Assembly: GCF_036014115.1 (NCBI RefSeq) | Contig: NZ_CP107913.1 | Span: forward strand, 7,991,501 to 8,055,500 | DNA length: 64,000 bases | DNA from: Streptomyces sp. NBC_00448 | GTDB lineage: Bacteria; Actinomycetota; Actinomycetes; Streptomycetales; Streptomycetaceae | Direction: 5' to 3' | Shown here: in pieces, positions 23,804 to 32,545 of the stretch | Layout: every line of letters starts with the position of its first letter | Position numbering within the stretch: the stretch's first letter is position 1 | The notes under the pieces: generated by a model | Seen by the model: only the letters and a program-made list of their open reading frames with translations | What the model was told of the DNA's origin: nothing | The model's database searches: none | Translations under genes and position numbers: made by a program

Positions 23804-25441
23804 ATGAGCGCGACACTTGTAGCGAAGAACCTCGCCGCCGGGCACGGCGACCGGGCACTGTTCAGCGGGCTCGACCTGGTGGTCGCCGGCGGCGACGTGG
23901 TCGGCCTCGTGGGAGCCAACGGAGCCGGCAAGTCCACGCTGCTGCGGCTGCTCGCCGGGCTCGGCACCGCCGAGGAGGGCTCGGTGCGGCTGTCGCCGTC
24001 GACCGGGAACGTCGGGTACCTGCCGCAGGAGCCGGACCGCAGGGAAGGCGAGACCGTACGGGCCTTCCTGGCCCGCCGTACCGGGGTGGCGGCCGCGCAG
24101 GCCGCGCTGGACGCGGCCACCCAGGCCCTGGTGGACGAGGCGCCCGGCGCCGACGACGCGTACGCGGAGAGCCTGGACCGCTGGCTGGACCTCGGCGGCG
24201 CCGACCTGGACGAGCGGGCGGAGGAGGCCGCGGGCTCGCTCGGCCTCGGGGTGGGCCTCGACGAGCAGATGCGGGCGCTGTCCGGCGGCCAGGCAGCCCG
24301 CGCCGGCCTGGCCTCGCTGCTGCTCAGCCGCTACGACGTGTTCCTGCTGGACGAACCCACCAACGACCTCGACCTGGACGGGCTGGAGCGGCTGGAGAAG
24401 TTCGTCGCGGGCCTGCGCGCCGGCACCGTCCTGGTCAGCCACGACCGCGAGTTCCTGGCCCGCACCGTCAACCGCGTGGTCGAACTCGACCTCGCCCAGC
24501 AGCAGGTGACCACGTACGGCGGCGGCTACGCGGCCTACCTGGAGGAGCGCGAGATCGCCCGGCGGCACGCCCGGGAGGAGTACGAGGAGTACGCCGACAC
24601 CAAGGCGGGCCTGGAGGCCCGGGCCCGGATGCAGCGCGGCTGGATGGACAAGGGCCTGCGCAACGCCGTCCGCAAGCAGCCCGACAACGACAAGATCGCC
24701 CGCAAGGCCCGGACGGAGAGCAGCGAGAAGCAGGCCGCCAAGGCCCGCCAGACCGACCGGATGATCGAGCGGCTGGACACCGTCGAGGAGCCCCGCAAGG
24801 AGTGGGAGCTGCGGATGGAGATCGCCGCCGCGCCCCGCTCCGGCGCCGTGGTCGCCACCCTGCGGCAGGCCGAAGTGCGGCGCGGCGCCTTCCGGTTCGG
24901 GCCGGTCGACCTCCAGATCGACTGGGCGGACCGGGTGGCGATCACCGGCGCCAACGGCTCCGGCAAGTCCACGCTGCTCGCCGCCCTCCTCGGCCGGCTG
25001 CCCCTGGACGAGGGGCACGCGGCCCTCGGCCCAGGGGTGGTGGTCGGCGAGATCGACCAGGCCCGCGGGCTCTTCCGCGGCGACGACACGCTGCTCGACG
25101 CGTTCCGGGCGCCCGCGCCCGACCTCGACCCCGCCGACATCCGTACCCTGCTGGCCAAGTTCGGGCTGAAGGCCGCGCACGTGCTGCGCCCCGCCGCCAC
25201 CCTCTCCCCGGGCGAGCGCACCCGCGCCGCGCTCGCCCTGCTCCAGGCCCGCGGCGTCAACCTCCTCGTCCTCGACGAGCCCACCAACCACCTCGACCTG
25301 CCCGCGATCGAGCAACTGGAGTCCGCGCTCGCCTCGTACGAGGGCACGCTCCTGCTCGTCACCCACGACCGCCGGATGCTCGAGGCGGTGCACACCACCC
25401 GCCGTATCGAGGTGGCCGAGGGGCGCATCACCGAGCACTGA
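23804..25441 (+). CDS. ABC-F family ATP-binding protein
   Basis: A 545-residue soluble protein with two ABC domains and no membrane segments. Domain 1 has Walker A GANGAGKST (about 37-45), signature LSGGQAARAG and Walker B LLDEPTNDLDLD. Domain 2 has GANGSGKST (about 382-390), LSPGERTRAA and VLDEPTNHLDLP. A charged helical linker (EEYEEYADTKAGLEARARM...NDKIARKARTE, about 260-310) is the ribosome P-site-tRNA interaction motif of ABC-F proteins. Members protect ribosomes from antibiotics or relieve stalling. Whether this one is a housekeeping type or a resistance factor is open. It is monocistronic, and a large hairpin follows its stop. Confidence 0.9.
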   Translation: MSATLVAKNLAAGHGDRALFSGLDLVVAGGDVVGLVGANGAGKSTLLRLLAGLGTAEEGSVRLSPSTGNVGYLPQEPDRREGETVRAFLARRTGVAAAQAALDAATQALVDEAPGADDAYAESLDRWLDLGGADLDERAEEAAGSLGLGVGLDEQMRALSGGQAARAGLASLLLSRYDVFLLDEPTNDLDLDGLERLEKFVAGLRAGTVLVSHDREFLARTVNRVVELDLAQQQVTTYGGGYAAYLEEREIARRHAREEYEEYADTKAGLEARARMQRGWMDKGLRNAVRKQPDNDKIARKARTESSEKQAAKARQTDRMIERLDTVEEPRKEWELRMEIAAAPRSGAVVATLRQAEVRRGAFRFGPVDLQIDWADRVAITGANGSGKSTLLAALLGRLPLDEGHAALGPGVVVGEIDQARGLFRGDDTLLDAFRAPAPDLDPADIRTLLAKFGLKAAHVLRPAATLSPGERTRAALALLQARGVNLLVLDEPTNHLDLPAIEQLESALASYEGTLLLVTHDRRMLEAVHTTRRIEVAEGRITEH

Positions 25442-25497
25442 CGCGGGCCACCGGGCGCCGGCCGGCGGGGGAGCCGTCCGGCGCCGGGAACGCGTCA
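25439..25497. terminator. GC-rich hairpin between convergent genes
   Basis: TGACGCG at 25439-25445 pairs with CGCGTCA at 25491-25497, with internal GGCGCCGG/CCGGCGCC complementarity, forming a long interrupted stem right after the ABC-F stop. It probably terminates this gene, and it faces the convergent aldo/keto reductase gene. Confidence 0.55.
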
Positions 25498-25561
25498 GCG
25501 GGAGCGGGTCACCCGGTCCTCCCGGGCAGCGATCGTGCCGGCCGCGCTCATCGGGGCTGCC

Positions 25562-26710
25562 TCACCAGGACGGCATCATCTCCTCCGGATAGCGCGACCC
25601 GGCCGCGCCGCGCGGCAGGATCTCCCGGACCCGGGCGAGGTCCTGCGGCGACAGGGCGACCCGTGCCGCCGAGACGTTCTCGGCCAGCCGCCGCGGGCTG
25701 CGGGTGCCCGGGATCGGCACGATGCCCTCGCCCTGCGCCAGCAGCCAGGCCAGCGCCAGTTGCGTCACCGTGATGCCCTTGCCCTCCGCGAGCGCGGTCA
25801 ACTCGCGGACGGCGGCCACGTTCCGCTCGTAGTTGCCCGGCTGCCAGCGGTCGTCCCAACTGCGCATGTCGTCCGCGGGGTACTCCGCGGCCGGCTTGCC
25901 CGCACCGGTGAGGAACCCGCGGCCCAGCGGCGAGTACGGCACGAAGCCGATGCCCAACTCGCGTACCACCGGCAGCACATCGGCCTCCACGGCGCGCTCG
26001 AAGAGCGAGTACTCGGTCTGGAGCACCGACACCGGATGCACCGCGTGCGCGCGCCGGATGACGTCCGGGCCGGCCTCGCTGAGCCCGAAGAAGCGCACCT
26101 TGCCCTCGGCGATCAGCTCGCCGACGGTGCCGGCCACGTCCTCGATCGGGACGTCGGGGTCGACACGGTGCTGGTACAGCACGTCGATCCGGTCGGTGCC
26201 CAGGTGCCGCAGGCTGTTCTCGGCCACCTCGCGGATGTGCGCGGGCCGGCTGTCGAGCCTGGTGCCGACGTGCTGCGGGTCGGTGAGGTCGAAGCCGAAC
26301 TTGGTGGCGATCACCACCTCGTCGCGGAAGTCCCGTACCGCGCGGCCGAGCAGGCGCTCGTTGCTGCCGGTCCCCATGCCGTACAACTCGGCGGTGTCGA
26401 AGAAGGTGACGCCCAGTTCCCGGGCCCGGTGGATGGTCGCGACACCGCCGGGTTCGTCGCCCGAGCCGTACGCCATCGTCATGCCCATCGTGCCCAGCCC
26501 GATCGCGCCGACCTCCAGGCCCTGGGTGCCGAGCCGGCGCCGCGGCAGCGCCCCGCCGCCGGTCCCGCCGGTCCCGCCGGTCCCGCCGATCCCGCCCGTA
26601 CTGTCCGTGCTGCCTCCGCCGTCGGCACTCGTGCCGCTCGTCTTGCTCGTACCGTTCATCCGGTTCCGGCCGGCCGTGTCGTCCTGGCCGGTCTCGTTGC
26701 TGTGTGCCAT
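25562..26710 (-). CDS. aldo/keto reductase with Gly/Thr-rich N-terminal extension
   Basis: A 382-residue NADPH-dependent oxidoreductase of the AKR TIM-barrel family. The catalytic tetrad is visible as Asp and Tyr in FFDTAELYG (about 100), Lys in VIATKFG and His in LYQHRVD. The cofactor region includes VPIPGTRSPRRLAEN (about 330). The barrel begins at LPRRRLGTQGLEVG, about residue 56. The preceding stretch is a polar, GGTGGTGG-type linker encoded by 9-bp DNA repeats, so the true start may be the internal ATG at codon 18 or another site. It is divergent from the AraC regulator at 26805, its probable controller. The physiological carbonyl substrate is unknown. Confidence 0.9.
   Translation of the reverse strand: MAHSNETGQDDTAGRNRMNGTSKTSGTSADGGGSTDSTGGIGGTGGTGGTGGGALPRRRLGTQGLEVGAIGLGTMGMTMAYGSGDEPGGVATIHRARELGVTFFDTAELYGMGTGSNERLLGRAVRDFRDEVVIATKFGFDLTDPQHVGTRLDSRPAHIREVAENSLRHLGTDRIDVLYQHRVDPDVPIEDVAGTVGELIAEGKVRFFGLSEAGPDVIRRAHAVHPVSVLQTEYSLFERAVEADVLPVVRELGIGFVPYSPLGRGFLTGAGKPAAEYPADDMRSWDDRWQPGNYERNVAAVRELTALAEGKGITVTQLALAWLLAQGEGIVPIPGTRSPRRLAENVSAARVALSPQDLARVREILPRGAAGSRYPEEMMPSW
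26561..26596. repeat. four 9-bp tandem repeats in the aldo/keto reductase linker
   Basis: GGTCCCGCC repeated three times plus one GATCCCGCC variant; on the minus strand this encodes GlyGlyThr/GlyGlyIle triplets. Length change here would keep the reading frame. Confidence 0.85.
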
Positions 26711-26760
26711 GCCTCCACGCTAAGAGGACAGCCGCTCCGGGGCATGGGGCGCTGATCGCA

Positions 26761-26775
26761 TATCATTGCCCGATA
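26761..26775. promoter_or_regulatory. candidate AraC-type operator in divergent promoter
   Basis: TATC-N7-GATA (15 bp, AT-richer than its surroundings) lies in the 94-bp gap between the divergent aldo/keto reductase and AraC genes. Its link to the adjacent regulator is inference. Confidence 0.35.
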
Positions 26776-26804
26776 CTCTCAACCGGATCGCAAGGAGCGC
26801 CACG

Positions 26805-27683
26805 GTGGACCAGCTCGCGGCGGCCGTCGCCCGGCACAGCGACGGCATGTGGTGCGACAGCGCGGTGCCACGACTGACCGTGGTCGCCCTCGACGCACCC
26901 GTCCCACCGGCGGACCTGCTCTACGTGCCGATGATCTGCTTCATCGCCGAGGGCGCCAAGCACTCCACCGCGGGCGAGCGGAGCTGGGGGACCCGGCGCG
27001 GCGAGATGTTCTTCAACTCGCTGATCCTGCCGGTCACCGCCGTCTTCGAGCAGTTGCCCTACCGGGCCGCGGTGATGCGGCTGGACGGAGGGGTGCTCGC
27101 CGACCTGCTGCTCGAACTGGAGGGCGCGGACCGGCGCCCGCTCGCGCCCGCGAGCCAGGACGGGCAGATCTCCGCGCCGATGACCCCGGAGATCGTGGAC
27201 GCGGTCACCCGCTGGGTGCGGCTGCTCGACACCCCCGACGACATCGGCGCGCTCGCCCCCAGGATCGAGGCGGAGATCCTCTACCGGCTGCTCGGCAGCC
27301 CGCTCGGCCCGATGCTGCGCCGGCTGACCCCGGCCGACACGGCCGCCTCCCGGGTGCGCGCCGCGGCCTCCTGGATCTGTACGCACTTCCGCGAGCCGCT
27401 CACCGTCGAGGCGATCGCCGCCGTCGCCCATATGAGCCCCGCCACGCTGCACCGGCACTTCAAGGCCGCCACCGGCATGAGCCCGCTGCGCTTCCAGAAG
27501 CACCTGCGGCTCCAGGAGGCCCGTCGCCGCCTCATCACGGGCGACACCACCGCGGTCCTGGTCGCAGAGGAGGTCGGCTACGCCAGCGCCACCCAGTTCA
27601 ACCGCGAGTACCGCCGCCACTACGGCCTCCCGCCCGCCCGCGACGCCACCCGCCTGCGCCGGCACCTGACGGCGGCCACCTGA
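26805..27683 (+). CDS. AraC family transcriptional regulator
   Basis: A 292-residue protein from GTG 26805, chosen because AAGGAG lies 7 bases upstream. The N-terminal cupin-like domain (about 5-170) has PMICFIAEGAKHSTAGERSWG and a NSLILPVTAVFEQLPYRAAV segment typical of AraC_N-type regulators. The C-terminal double HTH (about 190-285) reads LTVEAIAAVAHMSPATLHRHFKA, then LITGDTTAVLVAEEVGYASATQFNREY. Such genes are frequently divergent from the oxidoreductase they control, as here with the aldo/keto reductase. The inducer is unknown. A strong hairpin separates it from the convergent protease gene. Confidence 0.88.
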   Translation: MDQLAAAVARHSDGMWCDSAVPRLTVVALDAPVPPADLLYVPMICFIAEGAKHSTAGERSWGTRRGEMFFNSLILPVTAVFEQLPYRAAVMRLDGGVLADLLLELEGADRRPLAPASQDGQISAPMTPEIVDAVTRWVRLLDTPDDIGALAPRIEAEILYRLLGSPLGPMLRRLTPADTAASRVRAAASWICTHFREPLTVEAIAAVAHMSPATLHRHFKAATGMSPLRFQKHLRLQEARRRLITGDTTAVLVAEEVGYASATQFNREYRRHYGLPPARDATRLRRHLTAAT

Positions 27684-27731
27684 GGGAGCCCGGGGCGCAC
27701 TCCACCCCGGACGCAGTTCCCCGGACGTGGT

Positions 27732-27772
27732 CACGTGGCCCGGGCCGCCTCATGTGCGGCCCGGACCACGTG
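27732..27772. terminator. bidirectional terminator between AraC and sedolisin genes
   Basis: Seventeen-base arms (CACGTGGCCCGGGCCGC and its complement with one mismatch) surround a 7-nt loop. It lies between two convergent stop codons. Confidence 0.75.
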
Positions 27773-27798
27773 GTCTCGGTGCGCCGGAGCGCGGTGGA

Positions 27799-29844
27799 TC
27801 AGCTCACGTTGACCGCCGTGTCGTCCAGCAGGAACGACGTGGCGAGCGAGGAGTCCTCCGAGCCGGTGAACTTGAGGGTGAAGGTCTTGCCGATCTGGGA
27901 GGAGACGTTGATCGTCTTCAGGACGTACCCGCTGGTCGCGTTGACGTTGGAGTACGTGGCGAGCGTGCTGCTACCGGCCGCGACGGTGAACTTGTCGTAG
28001 GCGGTCGAGCCCGTCTCGTCCGTGCTGATGTAGAGGTAGAAGGACAGGCTGGCGCTGGTGCAGGTGGCGGGGATCGTCACCGACTGGGAGAGCGTGTCGG
28101 TGTGGGTCGTGCCGTAGCCGTCGAACCACGCCTTGTAGGAGCCCGAGTGCGCCGGGGCGTCGGTGCTGTTGTCGACCACGCCGGAGGACGAGGTCCAGCC
28201 GGTGGAGCCGGACTCGAAGCCCGGGTTGGTGAGGAGCTGGGAGGCCGTGCAGCCGCCGCCCCCGCCGGAGGTGCTCACGGTCCAGCTGAAGGACGTCGAG
28301 CCGGACGCGTTGGTGCCGTCCTTGGCGGTGACCGTGACGCTGGAGGTGCCCGCGGTGGTCGGGGTGCCGGAGATCAACCCGGTGGAGGCGTTGATCGACA
28401 GGCCGGCCGGCAGGCCGGACGCGCTGTAGCTGAGGGTCTGGCCGGAGGCGGAGTCGCTGGCCTGGATCTGGAGGCTCGCCGCGGTGCCGGTCTGGGTGGA
28501 CTGGTTGCCCGGGTTGGTGACCGTCACGGTGTTGCCGCCGGTCGAGCCGCCGTTGGTGAAGGCAGCGGTGCCGTTGGGCGTGCCGAGGCCGGTCGGGCCG
28601 TCGTAGCCGGGGCCGGCGGTGCACAGGTAGCTGCCGCTGCAGCTGCCGTTGGAGCCGCTGGTCACGTCGTTGAGCGAGCCGGTGTGCGCGTACGGGTAGG
28701 ACGCCGGGGTGGTGCCGGCGGCCGGGGCGCCGGCCAGGGCGTAGACCGAGGCGATGATCGGCGACGAGGCGCTGGTGCCGCCGTACTGCTGCCAGCCGCT
28801 GGCGCCGTAGGAGTCGTAGACGGCCACGCCGGTGGCCGGGTCGGCGACCGCGGAGACGTCGGAGATGGTGCGCTTGGAGCAGCCGGTGTCGGTCTGCCAG
28901 GTGGGCTTGGCGTCGTAGGACGAGCAGCCGGAGCCGGTGCCCTCGGAGCTGGAGGTGTTCCAGACGGACTCCGTCCAGCCGCGGGTGGTGCCGCTGGCGC
29001 GGTTGAGCGCGGTGCCGCCGACCGCGGTGACGTACTTCGAGGCGGCCGGGTACTCCGCGCCGTAGCCCTCGTCACCGGCACTGACGGTGATGGCGACGCC
29101 CGGGTGGTTGAAGTACGACGAGTCGTAGCTGGAGTCGGAGGAGGACTCGCCGCCGCCGTAGCTGTTGGAGACGTACTTCGCGCCGAGGGTGACCGCCTCG
29201 TTGACCGAGGTGCCCAGGTCGCTCATGCTCGCGCTGGTCGCCTCGACGAGCAGGATGTGGCACTGCGGGCAGACCGCGCTGACCATGTCCAGGTCGAGCG
29301 AGATCTCCCCGGCCCAGCCGGAGTCGGCGGTCGGGTAGCTGGTGCCGCCGGTCTGGTTGACCTTCTTGAAGCAGCCGTTGGCCGTGGTGCAGGCCGGCAG
29401 GCCGTACTGCGAGCGGTAAGTGGCCAGGTCCGCCTCGGCGTTCGGGTCGTCCTGGGCGTCCACGATGCCGACCGTCTGGCCGGAGCCACCGCTCGGCAGG
29501 GCGTAGGCGCTCGTCAGGTCGGTGGGGCCGTAGCCGGACGGGGTCGCGTTCGGGGAGATGCCGAGGTGGTGCGCGACGTCGGTACGGGCCAGCGCCATAC
29601 AGGCCATCTGGCCGCTGCTGGGGGTCGCGCACAGGTGCTGGGCGTCCTTGCCGGCGGCGGGGCCGACGGCCGCGGTGCCGTTGCCGCTCGCCGCGGGGGC
29701 GGCGGCGGAGGTCGTGCTGGTGGCGGGAGCCGCGGTGGCGGCGGTGGCGGCGTACATGCCGCCGGTCAGGAGCGCGCCCGCGGCGACCGCCGCGATGGTC
29801 GCGCGCCGGAAGACCCGTCTGACCGGGCCGGTACTGAGCTGCAA
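27799..29844 (-). CDS. secreted sedolisin (S53) serine protease with Ig-like and C-terminal beta domains
   Basis: The 681-residue protein is Sec-exported: basic residues (RRVFRR), then a hydrophobic core (AAVAAGALLTGGMYAAT). The start is taken as TTG 29844 because GGAGGG lies 7 bases upstream, whereas ATG 29859 is preceded by a C-tract. The catalytic Glu and Asp lie in GEISLD (E180, D184), the oxyanion Asp in SAGDEG (D258) and the nucleophile in GGTSASSP (S358). A putative-Ig domain follows (LPAGLSINASTGLISGTP, about 475), then a C-terminal beta-sandwich (NPGFESGSTGW onward). No obvious inhibitory S53 pro-domain of full length is present. It is an acid-type extracellular protease, divergent from a TrmB regulator. 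Confidence 0.88.
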   Translation of the reverse strand: MQLSTGPVRRVFRRATIAAVAAGALLTGGMYAATAATAAPATSTTSAAAPAASGNGTAAVGPAAGKDAQHLCATPSSGQMACMALARTDVAHHLGISPNATPSGYGPTDLTSAYALPSGGSGQTVGIVDAQDDPNAEADLATYRSQYGLPACTTANGCFKKVNQTGGTSYPTADSGWAGEISLDLDMVSAVCPQCHILLVEATSASMSDLGTSVNEAVTLGAKYVSNSYGGGESSSDSSYDSSYFNHPGVAITVSAGDEGYGAEYPAASKYVTAVGGTALNRASGTTRGWTESVWNTSSSEGTGSGCSSYDAKPTWQTDTGCSKRTISDVSAVADPATGVAVYDSYGASGWQQYGGTSASSPIIASVYALAGAPAAGTTPASYPYAHTGSLNDVTSGSNGSCSGSYLCTAGPGYDGPTGLGTPNGTAAFTNGGSTGGNTVTVTNPGNQSTQTGTAASLQIQASDSASGQTLSYSASGLPAGLSINASTGLISGTPTTAGTSSVTVTAKDGTNASGSTSFSWTVSTSGGGGGCTASQLLTNPGFESGSTGWTSSSGVVDNSTDAPAHSGSYKAWFDGYGTTHTDTLSQSVTIPATCTSASLSFYLYISTDETGSTAYDKFTVAAGSSTLATYSNVNATSGYVLKTINVSSQIGKTFTLKFTGSEDSSLATSFLLDDTAVNVS

Positions 29845-29859
29845 TGAACTGCCCTCCAT

Positions 29860-30237
29860 GGGGGGAAAGCCTGACGAGGGCGTCCATGGCCGAATATGTC
29901 AAGAGCATGACAAGCCATGCCATGGCGCGCCTGGACTTCGCGTGGCGCACGTGCACTGGTGGGGCGGAGGCGGAACGGGGGTGCGCGTGAACGGGGTGGA
30001 GCGGAGGGAAACGGGCGGAGCTGATGGAGCCGGTGGAATGTGTGGAGCCCGTGGAACAGGTGGAGCCGATGCCAACTTCTGTTCACTGCCACCCCGTTGA
30101 GTGGTGACGAGATGAAGGTAGTGAGGAGTATCGTCAAGGAACTACCGGGTGTTGGTAAAGGATTGCCCTCGACTTGTGCCCGAGTGTCCCCCCGGTCGCT
30201 TCCGCCGGACGATCTCCGCCGTATACGGTCGTCGTTC
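29860..30237. other. divergent promoter region between sedolisin and TrmB genes
   Basis: About 380 bp. It contains TGTCA-N6-TGACA (29897-29912), the palindrome GCCATGCCATGGC (29914-29926), and a run of GTGGAGC-like direct repeats around 29990-30065. The TrmB start lies at the right edge. No RNA gene was recognised. Confidence 0.5.
29897..29926. promoter_or_regulatory. two adjacent dyads upstream of the sedolisin gene
   Basis: TGTCA-N6-TGACA is followed two bases later by the 13-bp palindrome GCCATGCCATGGC, about 50 bp upstream of the protease start. These are plausible operators for the divergently encoded TrmB protein, but the assignment is inference. Confidence 0.4.
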
Positions 30238-31053
30238 ATGGAGACGGAGGAAGAGCCGGTCGGCGACCTGGTCGCACTGGGTCTGGCGCGCTACGAGGCC
30301 CGGGTCTACCTCGCTCTGGTCCGCCGCGAGTCCTACACCGCGGCCGAGGTCGCCCGCGAGGCGGACGTGCCGCGGCAGCGGGTCTACGACGTGCTCGACG
30401 CGCTGGTCAGGCGGCGGTTGGCCACCACCCGGCCGGGCCGGGTGGCCACCTTCTCCGCGGTCGCGCCCGAACTCGCCGTCGCCCGGCTGATGGCGCACCA
30501 GCGCGAGACCCTGGAGCGGCTGGACCGGATGTCCTCCGCGCTCACCGCCGCGCTGCTGCCGGTCTGGACCGAGGGCCGCACCCAGACCGTGCCGATGGAC
30601 TACGTGGAGATCCTGCGCGACCCGAAGTCGATCGCCGAGGCGTTCGCCGACATCCAGGCGCAGGCCCGGCAGGAGTTGCTGAGCTTCTGCAAGCCGCCCT
30701 TCGTCGCCTCCCCGCTGAACGCCACCGGCATCAAGGTCGTACGGCGGCTGCGCCGCTCCGGCGGCTCGGTCCGCGCGATCTACACCAACGAGGCGCTGGC
30801 CGACGGCGAAGTGCTGGAGAACGTGCGGAGGTTCGGCGCGGCGGGGGAGGAGAGCCGGTTCGCCGCGGAGCTGCCGCTGAAGCTGGTGGTGGCCGACGCG
30901 TCGCTCGTCCTGTGCGACATGCCCGACCCGGTGGCCGGCACCGACGCGACCACCGCGCTCTACATCGAGCACCCGGCGCTCGCCGCGTGCCTGCGGCTGG
31001 CCTTCCTCACGGTGTGGGAGGGCGCGCAGACCGTGCCGAGCGCGCTGCCCTGA
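30238..31053 (+). CDS. TrmB family transcriptional regulator
   Basis: A 271-residue protein. The N-terminal winged helix (about 10-80) reads LGLARYEARVYLALVRRESYTAAEVAREADVPR with QRVYDVLDALVRRRL, the canonical TrmB/sugar-regulator helix-turn-helix. A coiled-coil stretch (ARLMAHQRETLERLDRMSSALTAAL, about 82-106) precedes a phospholipase-D-like effector domain (about 115-260) containing FADIQAQARQELLSFCKPP and SVRAIYTNEAL. Such regulators respond to small ligands, often sugars. It is divergent from the secreted sedolisin gene, which it may control. A DMT transporter gene follows 70 bp downstream and could be co-transcribed. Confidence 0.88.
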   Translation: METEEEPVGDLVALGLARYEARVYLALVRRESYTAAEVAREADVPRQRVYDVLDALVRRRLATTRPGRVATFSAVAPELAVARLMAHQRETLERLDRMSSALTAALLPVWTEGRTQTVPMDYVEILRDPKSIAEAFADIQAQARQELLSFCKPPFVASPLNATGIKVVRRLRRSGGSVRAIYTNEALADGEVLENVRRFGAAGEESRFAAELPLKLVVADASLVLCDMPDPVAGTDATTALYIEHPALAACLRLAFLTVWEGAQTVPSALP

Positions 31054-31123
31054 CCGGCGCCACGCGCCGGGCCGGAGGTCGCCAACGCCGGACGTGCCCA
31101 GGTCCGGGAGCTACAGTGACGGC

Positions 31124-32011
31124 GTGGCCGTGTTCCTGCTCGGCGTAGGTGCCGCCTGCTGTCTGGGCCTGGGGTTCGTGCTGCAGCAGCGCGCGGCGGC
31201 CCGTGCGCCGCGGGCGGACATCCTGTCGTTCCGGCTGCTGCTGGACCTCATCCGGATGCCGGACTGGCTGCTGGGCGTCGGGTTCATGGTCGCCGGCCAG
31301 GTGCTCAGCGCGATCGCGCTCACCCACGGCGAGGTGTCCCTGGTCGAGCCGCTCACCGCCACGAACCTGCTGTTCGCGATGGCGCTGTCGCGCTGGCTCA
31401 CCCGCCAACCGCTGGGCTGGAGCGGCTGGGGTGGGGTGGCGCTGCTCGCGCTCGGCGTGACCGCGTTCATCGTCGCCGGGCAGCCGCACAGCGGCGGGCA
31501 CGTCGCGAGCGCGCTGCGGCACTGGCTGGTGTTCGGCATCGTGGCCGGGCTCGCGCTCCTGGTCACCCTCTACGCGAAGAGCCTCCAGCCGTCCTCCGAG
31601 GCCACCTTCCTCGCGCTCGCCGCCGGCCTGATCTACGGCCTCCAGGACGCCCTCACCCGCATCTGCGGGTCCATCGTCGAGGACGACGGGCTCGACCAGC
31701 TCCTCGTGAGCTGGCAGCCCTACGCGGTCCTCGGCATCGGCATCACCGGGATACTCCTGGTCCAGTCCGCCTTCGAGGCCGCCCCCCTCCGCATGTCCCT
31801 CCCCGCCCTCACCGCCGCCCAGCCCCTCGCCGGCATCGCCTGCGGAATCGGCTTCCTCGGCGACCAGATCCGCGTCACCCCCCTCGCCCTCGCCTTCCAA
31901 GCCGCCGGCCTCGCCGCCGTCGTCGCCGGCGTCCTCCTCCTCGGCCGCCACCCCGCGATGCCCCAGGGCCCCACCAAACGCGAACGCCCCGGAGCCACCC
32001 GCGTGGCCTGA
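31124..32011 (+). CDS. DMT superfamily transporter
   Basis: A protein of about 295 residues, almost entirely hydrophobic, with nine or ten transmembrane helices in an EamA-like arrangement. Conserved-looking features are LSAIALTHGEVSLVEPLTATNLLFAMALSR at the end of the first half and MSLPALTAAQPLAGIACGIGFLGDQI in the second. The start is GTG 31124; GTG 31130 is an equally weak alternative, and neither has a good ribosome-binding site. The C-terminus is basic and Pro-rich. These proteins export or exchange small metabolites; the substrate is unknown. The gene ends 21 bases before the tandem repeat array. Confidence 0.75.
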   Translation: MAVFLLGVGAACCLGLGFVLQQRAAARAPRADILSFRLLLDLIRMPDWLLGVGFMVAGQVLSAIALTHGEVSLVEPLTATNLLFAMALSRWLTRQPLGWSGWGGVALLALGVTAFIVAGQPHSGGHVASALRHWLVFGIVAGLALLVTLYAKSLQPSSEATFLALAAGLIYGLQDALTRICGSIVEDDGLDQLLVSWQPYAVLGIGITGILLVQSAFEAAPLRMSLPALTAAQPLAGIACGIGFLGDQIRVTPLALAFQAAGLAAVVAGVLLLGRHPAMPQGPTKRERPGATRVA

Positions 32012-32031
32012 CAATCGAAGCCGACCAATCC

Positions 32032-32545
32032 CAGGGCGGCGCGGAACTCCGCGACCAGCCACAGCGGGCGGTAGGTCGCGCGATGGCCTGACGGGGCAGG
32101 GTGGGGCGGGCCCGCCCGGGGGAGCCCGAGCAATTCCAGGGGCGCGGGGAACGGCGCGATCGGAGGGGCGCGGCTGTGCCCGGGGAGTGCCGAGCGATCC
32201 CAGGGGCGCGGGGAACTGCGCGATCGGCCACAGCGGGCGGGAAGGTCGCGTGACGGGCTGACGGGGCAGGGTGGGGCGGGCCCGCCCGGGGGAGCCCGAG
32301 CAATCCCGGGGGCGCGGGGAAATCCGCGGCCGGAGGGGCACGGCCAAGGCACGGAGGAGCCGAGCGGATATCAGGGGCGCGGGGAACTGCGCGGCCTGCT
32401 ACAGCGGGCGGGAAGGTCGCGTGACGGCCTGACGGGGCCGGGTGGGGCGGGGCCTGCCCCGGGGGAGCCCGAGCATATTCAGGGGCGCGGGGAACGGCGC
32501 GACCAGCCACAGCGGCGAGAAGGTCGCGCGACGGCCTTACGGAGC
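32032..32545. repeat. composite tandem array of streptomycete intergenic repeat (six cores)
   Basis: A core resembling CAGGGGCGCGGGGAACTGCG occurs at 32032, 32137, 32201, 32307, 32372 and 32480. Cores 2-4-6 and 3-5 are spaced 170-173 bp, so the array is a tandem of a ~171-bp unit holding two cores. A GGGCGGGCCCGCCC palindrome recurs between them. This repeat family is common in Streptomyces non-coding DNA; here it fills the gap between the DMT and crotonase genes and touches the crotonase stop codon. A diverged inverted copy lies near 62683. Confidence 0.85.

Noticed and set aside
31007..32347. Minus-strand ORFs over the DMT transporter and repeat array with repeating peptides
   Set aside because: The repeated peptides arise from the non-coding tandem repeat read in open frames; there is no start context or conserved domain.
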